64,000 bases of DNA from Gemmata massiliana (GCA_000531095.1 HG799464.1:312841-376840); one strand, 5' to 3'. Shown: positions 49,630-58,130, counted from the first letter of the stretch. Translations and numbers: made by a program. The notes: generated by a model not told the origin, from the sequence alone.

Positions 49630-50499
49630 ATGGCGGATATCAACACCACGATCGCCGGCTACCGCTTGCGCTCCCTGCTCCAAACTGGTCAAACGTCGCA
49701 AGTGTTCGAGGTCGTGGAGTTGCAGAGCAACCGGCACTTCGCGATGAAGATTTTGCTGCCCGAGGCTGCAGATAACCAGGAGCAGCGTCGCGCGCTGTTC
49801 AACGAAGCGGAAATCGGCGTCAAGCTGACCCACCAGAACGTGATACGCATCGTAAAAGTGAACAAGGCTAAGGACACGCCGCACTTTATCATGGAGTTTT
49901 TCCCGTCCGGTAGCCTTCGACTGCGTGTCCAAGCGAAGGACTTTGCGTTCATCAAAGAGCACGCGCGGAAGATCTTTAAGGGAGCAGCAACCGGTTTGGC
50001 GTACATGAACGCGAGTGGCTACGTTCACCGCGACGTGAAGCCGGACAACATCTTGGTGAACTCGCTCGGCGACACGAAGATGATCGACTTCGCCATCTCG
50101 AAGCCGATGCCAAAAGGCTTTGCCAAGTGGTTTTACCGCAAGAGTAAGCCGCAAGGCACGCCGAGTTTCATGAGTCCCGAGCAGATCCAGGACGAAATGC
50201 CGGACGGTCGGTCGGACATCTACAGTTACGGCTGCACCCTTTACGAATTGACCACCGGGCGCCCGCCGTTCCGCGGAACCTCAATGAACGATTTGCTCGG
50301 CCGCCACTTTACAGAGAAACCCTCGCCGCCATCGGCTTACAACTCGGACCTGACCGACGAGTTCTCCGCTTTTGTTCTTAAAATGCTCGCGAAGAAGAAA
50401 ACCGACCGCCCAACGAACTTCCACGAAGTTCTGATGGAAATGCGCAAGGTCAAGCAGATCTACAAGTCGGTTGTGGAAAAAGACGTCGAGGAAATGTAA
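49630..50499 (+). CDS. Small soluble Ser/Thr protein kinase
   Basis: 289 aa, essentially only a Hanks-type kinase domain. Lys40 (FAMK), Glu59/61, catalytic HRDVKPDN (133-140, Asp135) and MSPEQ are present. The glycine loop is degenerate ('LLQTGQTSQVFEV'), and the Mg-binding DFG is DFA (153-155). DFA kinases can be active since the Asp is retained. No transmembrane segment or sensor domain, so it is cytoplasmic. Being sandwiched between FNR and accA in a tight run suggests that it regulates or is regulated with fatty acid synthesis or redox metabolism; this is inference. Confidence 0.88.
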   Translation: MADINTTIAGYRLRSLLQTGQTSQVFEVVELQSNRHFAMKILLPEAADNQEQRRALFNEAEIGVKLTHQNVIRIVKVNKAKDTPHFIMEFFPSGSLRLRVQAKDFAFIKEHARKIFKGAATGLAYMNASGYVHRDVKPDNILVNSLGDTKMIDFAISKPMPKGFAKWFYRKSKPQGTPSFMSPEQIQDEMPDGRSDIYSYGCTLYELTTGRPPFRGTSMNDLLGRHFTEKPSPPSAYNSDLTDEFSAFVLKMLAKKKTDRPTNFHEVLMEMRKVKQIYKSVVEKDVEEM

Positions 50500-50540
50500 G
50501 GATTCGTTTCCCAGAGTGATTATCGGACTCAAGGTGACTA

Positions 50541-51494
50541 ATGGTTTCAGAACCGTTGCCGTTTGAACAAGACATCCACGAACTCGAAATCGAACTTGCG
50601 CGTCTGGAAACAAACCCAGACGCTGAGGGGACTGGCGAAACGATCAAGAAAGTTCGCCGAGATCTCGTTGCGCTGAAGAAGCAGAAGTACTCGAATCTGA
50701 CGGCCTGGGAGACGATTCTGGTGTCGCGTCACCGCGACCGACCACAGTTCCTCGATTACGTGGATATGGTGTTCGAGGAGTTCGTTGAACTCCACGGCGA
50801 CCGGGCCATCGGTGACGACCGAGCGATTCGCGCTGGTTTCGCTCGCTTAGACGGCCAGAAAATCATGCTGGTCGGTCACCAGAAAGGTAAGACACTCGCA
50901 GAACGGCAACAGTGTTACTACGGCTGCGCGCACCCGGAGGGTTACCGTAAGGCGCTCGCAAAAATGCGTTTGGCGGCCAAATACCGGATTCCTATTGTGT
51001 GTCTGATCGACACTCCTGGAGCTTTCCCGGGCATTGGTGCTGAAGAGCGCGGGCAGTCCCAGCTCATCGCGACCAGTATTTTGGAAATGACGAAGCTAGC
51101 AACACCGATTGTCTGTGTCGTGATCGGCGAAGGCGGCTCCGGCGGCGCACTAGGCATCGGAGTCGGCGACTCAATCGGGATGCTTCAGCACGCATATTAT
51201 TCCGTCATCAGTCCCGAAGGATGTGCCGGCATCCTGTGGAAAGTCGCGACGGACGAGTCGAAGCCACGAGCGGCAGACGCACTGAAACTAACTGCCGCCG
51301 ATCTTAAACGATTTGGAATCATCGACACGATTGTCTCCGAGCCGCTCGGCGGCGCCCACCGCGACCCGCGGGGAATGGGGACAAATCTCAAGACACACCT
51401 GTCTCGTGAGTTACGCGGCCTAGTTTCTCAGACTGATGAAGCACTTCTCGCTGGTCGCTACAACAAGTTCCGACAGATGGGCTTCTTAGCTTAG
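50541..51494 (+). CDS. accA: Acetyl-CoA carboxylase carboxyltransferase subunit alpha
   Basis: 317 aa, the usual length. 'FEQDIHELEIELARLE', 'WETILVSRHRDRPQFLDYVD', 'ELHGDRAIGDDRAIRAGFAR', 'CLIDTPGAFPGIGAEERGQS', 'GEGGSGGALGIGVGD' and 'YSVISPEGCAGILWK' are AccA signatures. With AccD it transfers the carboxyl group from biotin-BCCP to acetyl-CoA, giving malonyl-CoA. accB, accC and accD are not in the window. It lies 41 bp after the kinase gene, and its own ribosome binding site (AAGGTGA) is visible. Confidence 0.96.
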   Translation: MVSEPLPFEQDIHELEIELARLETNPDAEGTGETIKKVRRDLVALKKQKYSNLTAWETILVSRHRDRPQFLDYVDMVFEEFVELHGDRAIGDDRAIRAGFARLDGQKIMLVGHQKGKTLAERQQCYYGCAHPEGYRKALAKMRLAAKYRIPIVCLIDTPGAFPGIGAEERGQSQLIATSILEMTKLATPIVCVVIGEGGSGGALGIGVGDSIGMLQHAYYSVISPEGCAGILWKVATDESKPRAADALKLTAADLKRFGIIDTIVSEPLGGAHRDPRGMGTNLKTHLSRELRGLVSQTDEALLAGRYNKFRQMGFLA

Positions 51495-51540
51495 TCATTT
51501 CGCGCATTGGCTTTACCCAAGCTAGTGTGCAGGGCCATGA

Positions 51541-51634
51541 ACATTACATAATATCAATTATCAGACCTAACCCAATCCCACACCAATTGTTGGCAATAAA
51601 TTAAGTCCGATAATGTATCTTATGTGTCTAATGT
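51541..51634. promoter_or_regulatory. AT-rich inverted motif pair upstream of the six-gene operon
   Basis: 51541-51566 and 51605-51634 are imperfect inverted copies of one AT-rich motif; the right arm carries a 4-nt insertion and begins GTCCGATAATGTATCTTATG. Between them CCAA/TTGG (51583-51593) forms a small inner stem. The right arm ends 66 bp before the ATG at 51700. Either an operator with two half-sites or the terminal inverted repeats of a tiny non-autonomous element. A related copy is at 47537-47562. Confidence 0.45.
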
Positions 51635-51699
51635 CATGTTTTTCCGGCTTTCGTTTTGGCTGTGATCTTCGATGTGGTCAAAGCTCCTAGAACGACCGC

Positions 51700-52983
51700 A
51701 TGCGAACTCTAAAAGACGGCGTGCCGAGCCTTCGTTGCGGGATGATCGGCTTTGGCATGATCTTCGACGAGACTTATCGCCCCGTTTTTGAACACTGCCC
51801 TTCGTCGCTTCTTTCTTTCAGCGGTTCGCCTTTCAACGCGGAGCTTTGTGCCGTTGCAACGCGAACCGGTTCGCGTGCGGCGCGCTACCTCGCATCTAAA
51901 ACTGAGCAAGCGTCGTTTCAAAACTTCTCCGGTCCAAACGCGGTTTCGCGACTTCTCGCTTCCGGTGTGGACGTGGTCTGCGTGGCGACGCCCGACGATC
52001 GACACTTCGAGGCCGCCCGAGACGCGATTCGCGCCCGCAAGCACGTCCTGATTGAGAAACCTTCAGTCCTTTCTCTTTCGGAACTGGATGAACTGACACG
52101 ACTTGCGACCGAGAATGAAGTGCTGGCAAAGGTCGTTTACCACAAACTTGCCGACCCCGACCACAAAAAGCTCCGCACCCTTTACCGAGACGGCGTGCTG
52201 AAGCACGTCAACAACGGGTACTGCTCGTTGCTCGAACCCAAGTCGATTAGCGGTGGACAGTTCGCCGAGTGGATCACCGGCCGCAATCCGGCCACTTACG
52301 TCGCGGTCCATTACCTCAAATTGATCGACTTTACTTTCGGCCCGAATTGGTCGCTGGACCGCGTATCTGCGACCGGACAACGCGGGCTGGTTGGTCCGGC
52401 TGACGGCCCGACTTGGGATTCGGTTCAGCTTCAAGTTGTTTACCGGCATCCGGATACACGAGAAGCCGCGTTCGACATTCACACAAGTTGGGTCACGCCT
52501 GATAACTTTCCGGGATACGTCGAACAGGAGGTTCAGTTTCGTTTCGACAATGCAGTTTGGTCGGCCCACCAGCGTAAACGCGGCGTCGAATTGACCGTAG
52601 AAAATCGCACTCCGGGCGAACTCAAGAACACCCCGAACTATCACTACAACGGAACGTTTCTCGAACCGTGGGGAGAACGATCTCAACGCGGCTACGGGAT
52701 CGAAGTCATCGAGCGGTTTTTCCAGGAAGCGGCGTTCGTCGAGTTCGATGGGCCGAGCGAACAGCGGAATCAGCGTCTCGCGCAAATGCGAACACTCACC
52801 TACAACGACATCACGGCCGACCGGAACTGCGTCGCGATCGTCCAGAGTCTCGAAGCAATTCTCGCGCGAGCGGCTGGGGGCGCTCCCGGTTGTCTCGTCA
52901 AGGTGAATGGTTCCGCAGGTGGCCTCGCTCTTTACGAACCCGGCAACGCAAAACCGCTCGTCCTATACGAAGGACGGGTGTAA
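51700..52983 (+). CDS. Gfo/Idh/MocA family oxidoreductase
   Basis: 427 aa. Rossmann start 'LRCGMIGFGMIFDETYRPVF', then 'VDVVCVATPDDRHFEAARDA' and the family hallmark EKP in 'HVLIEKPSVLSLSELDEL', with 'VVYHKLADPDHKKL'. These NAD(P)-dependent enzymes oxidise or reduce sugars, inositols or related compounds. It is longer than the usual 330-390 residues because of its C-terminal part. No Tat signal, unlike many planctomycete paralogs, so it is cytoplasmic. First gene of a tight six-gene run; the kptA start codon is 2 bp after its stop. Confidence 0.88.
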   Translation: MRTLKDGVPSLRCGMIGFGMIFDETYRPVFEHCPSSLLSFSGSPFNAELCAVATRTGSRAARYLASKTEQASFQNFSGPNAVSRLLASGVDVVCVATPDDRHFEAARDAIRARKHVLIEKPSVLSLSELDELTRLATENEVLAKVVYHKLADPDHKKLRTLYRDGVLKHVNNGYCSLLEPKSISGGQFAEWITGRNPATYVAVHYLKLIDFTFGPNWSLDRVSATGQRGLVGPADGPTWDSVQLQVVYRHPDTREAAFDIHTSWVTPDNFPGYVEQEVQFRFDNAVWSAHQRKRGVELTVENRTPGELKNTPNYHYNGTFLEPWGERSQRGYGIEVIERFFQEAAFVEFDGPSEQRNQRLAQMRTLTYNDITADRNCVAIVQSLEAILARAAGGAPGCLVKVNGSAGGLALYEPGNAKPLVLYEGRV

Positions 52984-52985
52984 CT

Positions 52986-53531
52986 GTGGACGAAAAGAAG
53001 CGCGTTCGGCTCAGCAAGTTTCTGTCAAAAGTGCTGCGTCACGAACCAGAATCGATTGGTATCACACTCGAATCGGGCGGTTGGGTACTCGTTACCGACC
53101 TACTCTCCGGACTGGAAAAAGCCGGTACACGCACGTCGCGTGAAGAGCTGAACCTCGTTGTCACAAAGTGCGAGAAACAACGATTCGCATTCGACGAGAC
53201 GGGCACAAAGATTCGCGCCAACCAAGGCCATTCGACGGACGTCGATCTGCAACTCGAAGTGACCGCCCCCCCGGCGGAACTGTTTCACGGAACCGCACAC
53301 ACCACTGTGCCCGTCATTCTCCGCGACGGCCTTCTCAAAATGGCCCGGCACCACGTTCACCTGTCGGCCGACCCCGTCACCGCCACCAATGTCGGTCAGC
53401 GACACGGGAAACCGGTTATACTCGTGGTTGATACCGCGAAAATGCGGGCCGATGGGCACATTTTTTATCGCTCCACCAACGGCGTGTGGCTTGTCGAACA
53501 CGTTCCACCACAGTACCTTCGGGTGCAGTAA
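52986..53531 (+). CDS. kptA: RNA 2'-phosphotransferase (Tpt1/KptA)
   Basis: 181 aa from GTG 52986. All KptA motifs are present: 'LSKFLSKVLRHEPESIGI' with R18-H19, 'TKIRANQGHS' with R77, 'LFHGTAHTTVPVILRDGL', 'HVHLSAD' and 'VGQRHGKPVILVVD' with R139. These are the R-H-R-R set that in yeast Tpt1 transfers the RNA 2'-phosphate to NAD+, giving ADP-ribose 1'',2''-cyclic phosphate. Yeast uses it in tRNA splicing; the bacterial purpose is unclear, possibly repair of 2'-phosphate RNA ends. It sits between an oxidoreductase and an aminotransferase gene with gaps of 2 and 19 bp. Confidence 0.93.
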   Translation: MDEKKRVRLSKFLSKVLRHEPESIGITLESGGWVLVTDLLSGLEKAGTRTSREELNLVVTKCEKQRFAFDETGTKIRANQGHSTDVDLQLEVTAPPAELFHGTAHTTVPVILRDGLLKMARHHVHLSADPVTATNVGQRHGKPVILVVDTAKMRADGHIFYRSTNGVWLVEHVPPQYLRVQ

Positions 53532-53550
53532 AAGTACCCGGAGATTTCAG

Positions 53551-54954
53551 ATGCCCCCACCGATCCAGCACCTGCACGAGCCGGACTCGAACGCCGGCCG
53601 CGCGGAACTCGCTCGCGTCGAACCGTACTCGCTCCGCACGTTCACTCCCACCCAGGCCGTTCTCGCCCAAAGTGCGGGAATCTACCACTGGACTCCCGAA
53701 GGGCGCCGACTCTACGACTTCTCCTCCGGCGTACTCGTTTCCAACCTCGGTCACAACCCCGCAAACTGGCTGCGCGGATATTTTCGCTACATGAACTGGA
53801 ACACCGGAGAAGTCACTAACTCCGTACAGCCAGTGCAGGTTCCGCTCGGGTTTACGCCGGCCGTACCCATGACGGCCTACAACGCGATCACGTCCGTCGA
53901 AGTCGGGGCCACCAAGCGCTTGCTCGAATTGATGCGCAAAGCCCCCGGCGGCGGGCGGATGGAACAGGTGATGTGGGCCGCGTCGGGATCGGAAGCCATT
54001 CAGAAAGCACTTTGGGCGTCCCTCGCACGCGACCGCACGCGACCGATAATCCTGGCCACGCGGTTCGGCTTTCACGGTAAGAAAGGTCTGGCGAACGCCG
54101 TAACGGGTTCCGAAACCGACACCGAGCGTGATCCGCGTGTCCGGTTCATTTCGTTCCCGATGGCCGAATGCCACGATGTTGCCACGCGCGACGAGCCGTT
54201 TAACTTCGCTCCCTACCAGAGGGAGTTGGACGCCCTGCTCCACCAGTTCGGGGCGAAAATCGGCACACTCATTACGGAGCCGTACCTCGGCGGCGGCGGT
54301 TCATATCACCCGCCAAAGGCTTATCTCCAGGGCTTGCAGCAGTTCTGCCGGGCCAACGACATCACCTTGATCCTCGACGAAGTGCAATCGAACTTCGGTC
54401 GAACGGGGGCGATGTTTGCCTACGAGACTTACGGCCTCGAACCGGACGTCGTAGTGTTAGGGAAGGGGCTCGGGAACGGTATCCCTGTAGCGGCCGCTGT
54501 GGGGCGCGCGGAGATCTTCGGCTCTCTGGGATACGGCGAAGGCTCCGACACTTGGAGTGCGAACCCGCTCTGTTGCGCGGCCGTACAAGCTACATTGGAC
54601 GAATTCGAGCGGCGCGACGTGATCGCGGGCATGAAGGCCAGCTCCGCGATCATCGAAAACGGCCTACTCGCGCTGAAAGAGTTCCCGTTCGTCGCGCACG
54701 TTCGCGGTGAACTCGGCGGAATGGTTTGGGGCGTCGAAATGTGCGACCGTGGTAACCGCACCGCCGCGGAATGGGCGAACGAGTTCGTGCTCGCATGCTA
54801 CCGGGGCGACGGCCAGTGCCCCGACGGCATTCACCTGCTCGGTCCGCTCGCGAAGAAAGTTGTTCGGATCTCGCCTCCGCTCGTCATTACAACAGAAGAA
54901 GCGACTGCCGCGATGAACCTGATGCAGCGCTGTGCCCGCCGCCTGCTCGGTTAA
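53551..54954 (+). CDS. Class III (PLP) aminotransferase
   Basis: 467 aa from ATG 53551. 'YDFSSGVLVSNLGHNP', 'MWAASGSEAIQKALWAS', 'FGFHGKKGLANAVTGS', 'LILDEVQSNFGRTGAMFAYE' (Asp276 contacts the PLP ring nitrogen) and 'VVLGKGLGNGIPVAAAVG' (PLP Lys305) define an acetylornithine/GABA/4-aminobutyrate-type aminotransferase. The N-terminal 40 residues and the long 'MNWNTGEVTNSVQPVQVPLG' stretch differ from canonical ArgD or GabT, so the substrate is uncertain. Third gene of the run; the metal permease start follows 15 bp after its stop. Confidence 0.9.
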   Translation: MPPPIQHLHEPDSNAGRAELARVEPYSLRTFTPTQAVLAQSAGIYHWTPEGRRLYDFSSGVLVSNLGHNPANWLRGYFRYMNWNTGEVTNSVQPVQVPLGFTPAVPMTAYNAITSVEVGATKRLLELMRKAPGGGRMEQVMWAASGSEAIQKALWASLARDRTRPIILATRFGFHGKKGLANAVTGSETDTERDPRVRFISFPMAECHDVATRDEPFNFAPYQRELDALLHQFGAKIGTLITEPYLGGGGSYHPPKAYLQGLQQFCRANDITLILDEVQSNFGRTGAMFAYETYGLEPDVVVLGKGLGNGIPVAAAVGRAEIFGSLGYGEGSDTWSANPLCCAAVQATLDEFERRDVIAGMKASSAIIENGLLALKEFPFVAHVRGELGGMVWGVEMCDRGNRTAAEWANEFVLACYRGDGQCPDGIHLLGPLAKKVVRISPPLVITTEEATAAMNLMQRCARRLLG

Positions 54955-54969
54955 TCAGACGAGGAACTC

Positions 54970-55971
54970 ATGCCCGATGTGTGGATGGCGGATCTGATCC
55001 AGTGGATCGCTCACGTTGCGGGGGTGGAATACCCCTTCGTCGTGAAGAGTATCCTCACCATCGTCGTCATGTGTCTGTTGTGTGGCACGGTCGGTGCGAT
55101 GGTCGTCGGTAACCGGATGGCGTTCTTCAGCGACGCGATGGCCCACTGTGCGTTCGCGGGCATCGCGTTAGGTTTTCTAACAGTGCTGCTCAGCAACCTT
55201 GGTACCAACGCGGCCGCGTGGCTGGTCCCACTCATCATGGTGGCTTTTGGTGTGGTCGTCGGGGTCGGAATGATCTACGTGCGCGACCGCACCAATCTCG
55301 CCCACGACACCGTCATCGGCGTCTTCTTTGCCCTCGCTCTCGGTTTCGGAGCGATGCTAACGAAGTTGGTGCAACGGGTCAGCAGCCAAAACCTCGAAAC
55401 GTTCCTGTTCGGGAACCTCACTCTCATTCCCGAAATGCACCTCCTCTACCTGTGTGGTGCGCTCGTCCTTGTGTGCCTTGTGTTCCTGTGGCGGTACAAC
55501 CAACTCATGTTCGCGAGTTTTAACGCCAGCCTCGCGCGCACGCGGCGGATGAACGTCAGCTTCAACAACTACCTGTTCATCATTCTGCTCTCGCTGGTCG
55601 TGAATTTGTCGATCCAGGCGGTTGGTGCGCTCCTCATCAACGCGCTCCTGGTTGTCCCCGCCGCCGCCGCCACGAACGTCTCACGGAACATGCGCCAGAT
55701 GTTCTGGTTCACGATCGCGTTCTCCCTCTCCGCGGGGCTCATCGGGTACTCTCTGAGTTCATGGACGGTCACCGTCGGGCCGATTCGCGACGTCCAATTC
55801 AGTCCCAGCGGGGTTATCGTGGTCGTGACGGTCGGGATGTTCTTCGGGTCGATGGTCGTGGTCGCAGTGTGGAACCGGTTCGCCCCGATCTTCGGCGGGA
55901 AGCAGTTCCGCGGGTTCCACGGCCCGAACGACCCTTGCGGCACCGATCACCCGTTCGGACAATGCCCCTAG
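54970..55971 (+). CDS. Metal ABC transporter permease, ABC-3/ZnuB type
   Basis: 333 aa with about eight transmembrane helices and GAGGAAC before the ATG. 'VVGNRMAFFSDAMAHCAFAG', 'FGNLTLIPEMHLLYL', 'NLSIQAVGALLINALLVVPA' and 'AAATNVSRNM' match the ZnuB/MntB/TroC family that imports Zn2+ or Mn2+. The C-terminal tail (after about 300) carries His and Cys ('GFHGPNDPCGTDHPFGQCP'). The matching ATPase (ZnuC) and binding protein (ZnuA) are not adjacent, so either they lie elsewhere or this permease is used differently. Two more metal-linked membrane genes follow. Confidence 0.88.
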   Translation: MPDVWMADLIQWIAHVAGVEYPFVVKSILTIVVMCLLCGTVGAMVVGNRMAFFSDAMAHCAFAGIALGFLTVLLSNLGTNAAAWLVPLIMVAFGVVVGVGMIYVRDRTNLAHDTVIGVFFALALGFGAMLTKLVQRVSSQNLETFLFGNLTLIPEMHLLYLCGALVLVCLVFLWRYNQLMFASFNASLARTRRMNVSFNNYLFIILLSLVVNLSIQAVGALLINALLVVPAAAATNVSRNMRQMFWFTIAFSLSAGLIGYSLSSWTVTVGPIRDVQFSPSGVIVVVTVGMFFGSMVVVAVWNRFAPIFGGKQFRGFHGPNDPCGTDHPFGQCP

Positions 55972-56037
55972 CCCCGAACCCACTTAGGGATTCGGGCGTA
56001 TTAATTGTGTCCCACCGTTCCCGCGTCGGGTGATCTG

Positions 56038-57027
56038 GTGCAGCCAAGTATTTACGACTTCCTCTTTCGCTTCAGCGCCGTCTTGTGGGAGGCGATGCCG
56101 TTCGTCGTCCTCGGCGCGCTCATCGCCGGCATCCTCGAAGAGTTCTTACCGCAAGAGTTCCTCACGCGGTTGCTGCCGAAGTCCGTGCTACCGGCCGTCA
56201 TGATCGGTGCGGTCCTCGGTCTGCTCTTCCCGATGTGCGAGTGCGGCATCGTGGTCGTGATGCGCCGGCTGCTCCGCAAGGGGCTGCCGCTCTCGTGCTG
56301 TATCGCGTACATGTTGGCCGGGCCGATCATCAACGTGGTGGTCATCTTCAGTACGTGGGTCGCGTTCCGCGATCACAAGATCGGGCCGGAGATGGTCGGG
56401 TTCCGGGTGGGGATGGCCTTCGTCATCGCGTGCGCGACGGGGCTGATCGTTCACCTTCAGTACAAGAAGTACGGCAACGCCCTTCTGACCCCACTGACCG
56501 CACCGCCCGCGACACCGCCGGCAGAAACGAACGAGCCAGTGGCGGAACAGCCCCGGCAGCCGTTCATGCAGCGATTGGGGAACATCTCCGCGACGGCGCT
56601 CCATGACTTCGTGGACATCATGGTGTTCCTGATCCTCGGTTCGGTGCTGGCCGCGTTCGCGCGGATGTACATCACCGAAAACGAAATCGAGGTCATCTCG
56701 CGCGACCAGCCGTTCCTCGCGATCCCCGCGATGATGTTCCTCGCTGTTATGATGTGTTTGTGCAGCGAAGCCGATGCGTTCGTGGCCGCGAGCTTCACCA
56801 AGTTGCACCTGTCGGCGAAACTCGCGTTCCTCGTTTTGGGGCCGATGCTCGACCTGAAACTGATCCTGATGTTTACGCGCGTGTTCCGGCTCCGGCTCAT
56901 TGTCACGATCGCAACGTCCGTAGTTATTCTGACGCTCGTTCTGTGTATCGGGCTCCACCTCGTTTACCAAGCTAACGGCTGGACCGGGTTGCCCCCCAGT
57001 GCCTTGTCCAGTTCGACATTACCGTAG
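56038..57027 (+). CDS. Permease of the DUF318/ArsP (YcgR-like) family
   Basis: 329 aa from GTG 56038 (GGGTGAT nearby); a TTG 11 codons earlier is also open. About eight to ten transmembrane helices in two halves separated by a cytoplasmic Pro-rich linker (about 155-180). The core motif 'GLLFPMCECGIVVVMRRLLR' with CEC, and the second-half 'MMCLCSEADAFVAASF', are the duplicated motif of PF03773. Relatives include ArsP (organoarsenical efflux) and Bacillus YcgR, which is zinc-regulated together with YcgQ. Here a YcgQ-like gene follows 21 bp downstream, supporting the YcgR assignment. Substrate unproved. Confidence 0.85.
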   Translation: MQPSIYDFLFRFSAVLWEAMPFVVLGALIAGILEEFLPQEFLTRLLPKSVLPAVMIGAVLGLLFPMCECGIVVVMRRLLRKGLPLSCCIAYMLAGPIINVVVIFSTWVAFRDHKIGPEMVGFRVGMAFVIACATGLIVHLQYKKYGNALLTPLTAPPATPPAETNEPVAEQPRQPFMQRLGNISATALHDFVDIMVFLILGSVLAAFARMYITENEIEVISRDQPFLAIPAMMFLAVMMCLCSEADAFVAASFTKLHLSAKLAFLVLGPMLDLKLILMFTRVFRLRLIVTIATSVVILTLVLCIGLHLVYQANGWTGLPPSALSSSTLP

Positions 57028-57048
57028 GGCGAACAAGGAGACACGATC

Positions 57049-58077
57049 GTGGCACACAATCACGCCGGGTGTCAGTCGCCGCGCGACTACTTCACCGAGC
57101 AACTCCTCACCATTCTGGTGTGCGGGGGGCTCGCGTTCGTGGCCGTGCAGCTCTACCGGTACGACATGTTGAGGCACATCCTCGCCCCGCAGTTCCACCT
57201 GCCGGTGCTGATCGGTGGCATCGCGGTGTTCGGTTTAGTCGTGTTACGTGCCGTCGCGGTGTGGCGCGAAGCGGGGGCGCTGGTTCCCGTGAGCGACGAC
57301 CCCATGTGCCAACAGAACCACGTTCACACAGCGAGCTGTAACCACCTGCCGGGGTTGCCGGGCGGGGAACCGGACCCGAACCTCGTGGACGATCACGGTC
57401 ACAGTCACGACATGTCGTGGATGTTCGCCCGGATGCTCATCCTGGTCTTCCCGATCGCGCTCTTCAGCCTCGGCATCCCGAACTCGGGCCTGAGTAGCGA
57501 AGCGCAGCGCAAGGCACTCGGCCAGGACGTGTCCCTCGACCCGGTGATGCTCAAGGAAATGGCGAAGGCGAAAACCACCAAGGTCGAAGAAGAGTCGTCC
57601 GCTTCTGACGGGGCCGTCACGCGCACGCTGCGCACCGAATCGGGCCTCATGATCCGGGAGATGATTGCGAAGGACGGAACGGAGACGTATTCGGTCATCG
57701 CGCAGGGCGGCGAGGAAATGCGGTTCAACACGCTGACCGAGGCCGCGTTCGACGCCGACAAGCGCAGGTCTTACGCCGGCCAAACGGCGATCATGGAAGG
57801 ACGGTTCAACCCGATCGTCGGCGGTAGCGGTAAGGAATTCACGCTGTTCCGGCAGAAGATGACGTGCTGCGGTTCGGACGCGGTGCCGCTTAAGGTGCGG
57901 ATCGTCTCTCCGCAAGCCGTCGACCGAAAGTATTTCGACTGGGTGCGGGTAAAGGGCGTCGTTCAGTTCCGGCAAGTGCCCGGCCAGGACCGCTACATCC
58001 CCGTGCTCATGCTCGGGGACGTGACCGACATCCAACTCATTCCGAACGACCAGGTCAAGAACGAGTACGAATTCTAA
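57049..58077 (+). CDS. TIGR03943/YcgQ-like membrane protein
   Basis: 342 aa from GTG 57049 (AAGGAG nearby). Two N-terminal transmembrane helices (about 17-35, 50-68), then His/Cys-rich loops that look metal-binding ('CQQNHVHTASCNH', 'DDHGHSHD'). A third helix (about 122-144) and a soluble C-terminal domain with 'TLFRQKMTCCGSDAVPLKVR' and 'WVRVKGVVQF', the signature of TIGR03943, follow. In Bacillus the homolog YcgQ is encoded next to permease YcgR under Zur control. The pairing is reproduced here, so zinc or another metal is the likely cargo or cofactor. The operon ends at a strong hairpin. Confidence 0.85.
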   Translation: MAHNHAGCQSPRDYFTEQLLTILVCGGLAFVAVQLYRYDMLRHILAPQFHLPVLIGGIAVFGLVVLRAVAVWREAGALVPVSDDPMCQQNHVHTASCNHLPGLPGGEPDPNLVDDHGHSHDMSWMFARMLILVFPIALFSLGIPNSGLSSEAQRKALGQDVSLDPVMLKEMAKAKTTKVEEESSASDGAVTRTLRTESGLMIREMIAKDGTETYSVIAQGGEEMRFNTLTEAAFDADKRRSYAGQTAIMEGRFNPIVGGSGKEFTLFRQKMTCCGSDAVPLKVRIVSPQAVDRKYFDWVRVKGVVQFRQVPGQDRYIPVLMLGDVTDIQLIPNDQVKNEYEF

Positions 58078-58084
58078 AAGATAC

Positions 58085-58126
58085 GTCCCTTGGGAACGCG
58101 GCGAAATACCCGCGTTCCCAAGGGAC
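58085..58126. terminator. Bidirectional terminator between convergent operons
   Basis: GTCCCTTGGGAACGCGG (58085-58101) pairs perfectly with CCGCGTTCCCAAGGGAC (58110-58126), 17 bp with an 8-nt loop, 8 bp after one stop and 5 bp after the other. The T-tracts are minimal, but the stem is very strong. Confidence 0.75.
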
Positions 58127-58130
58127 AAAC

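Noticed and set aside
52668-52985. Extended N terminus for KptA
   Set aside because: The open frame continues upstream, but that part is an out-of-frame reading of the Gfo/Idh gene; KptA similarity starts right at GTG 52986.
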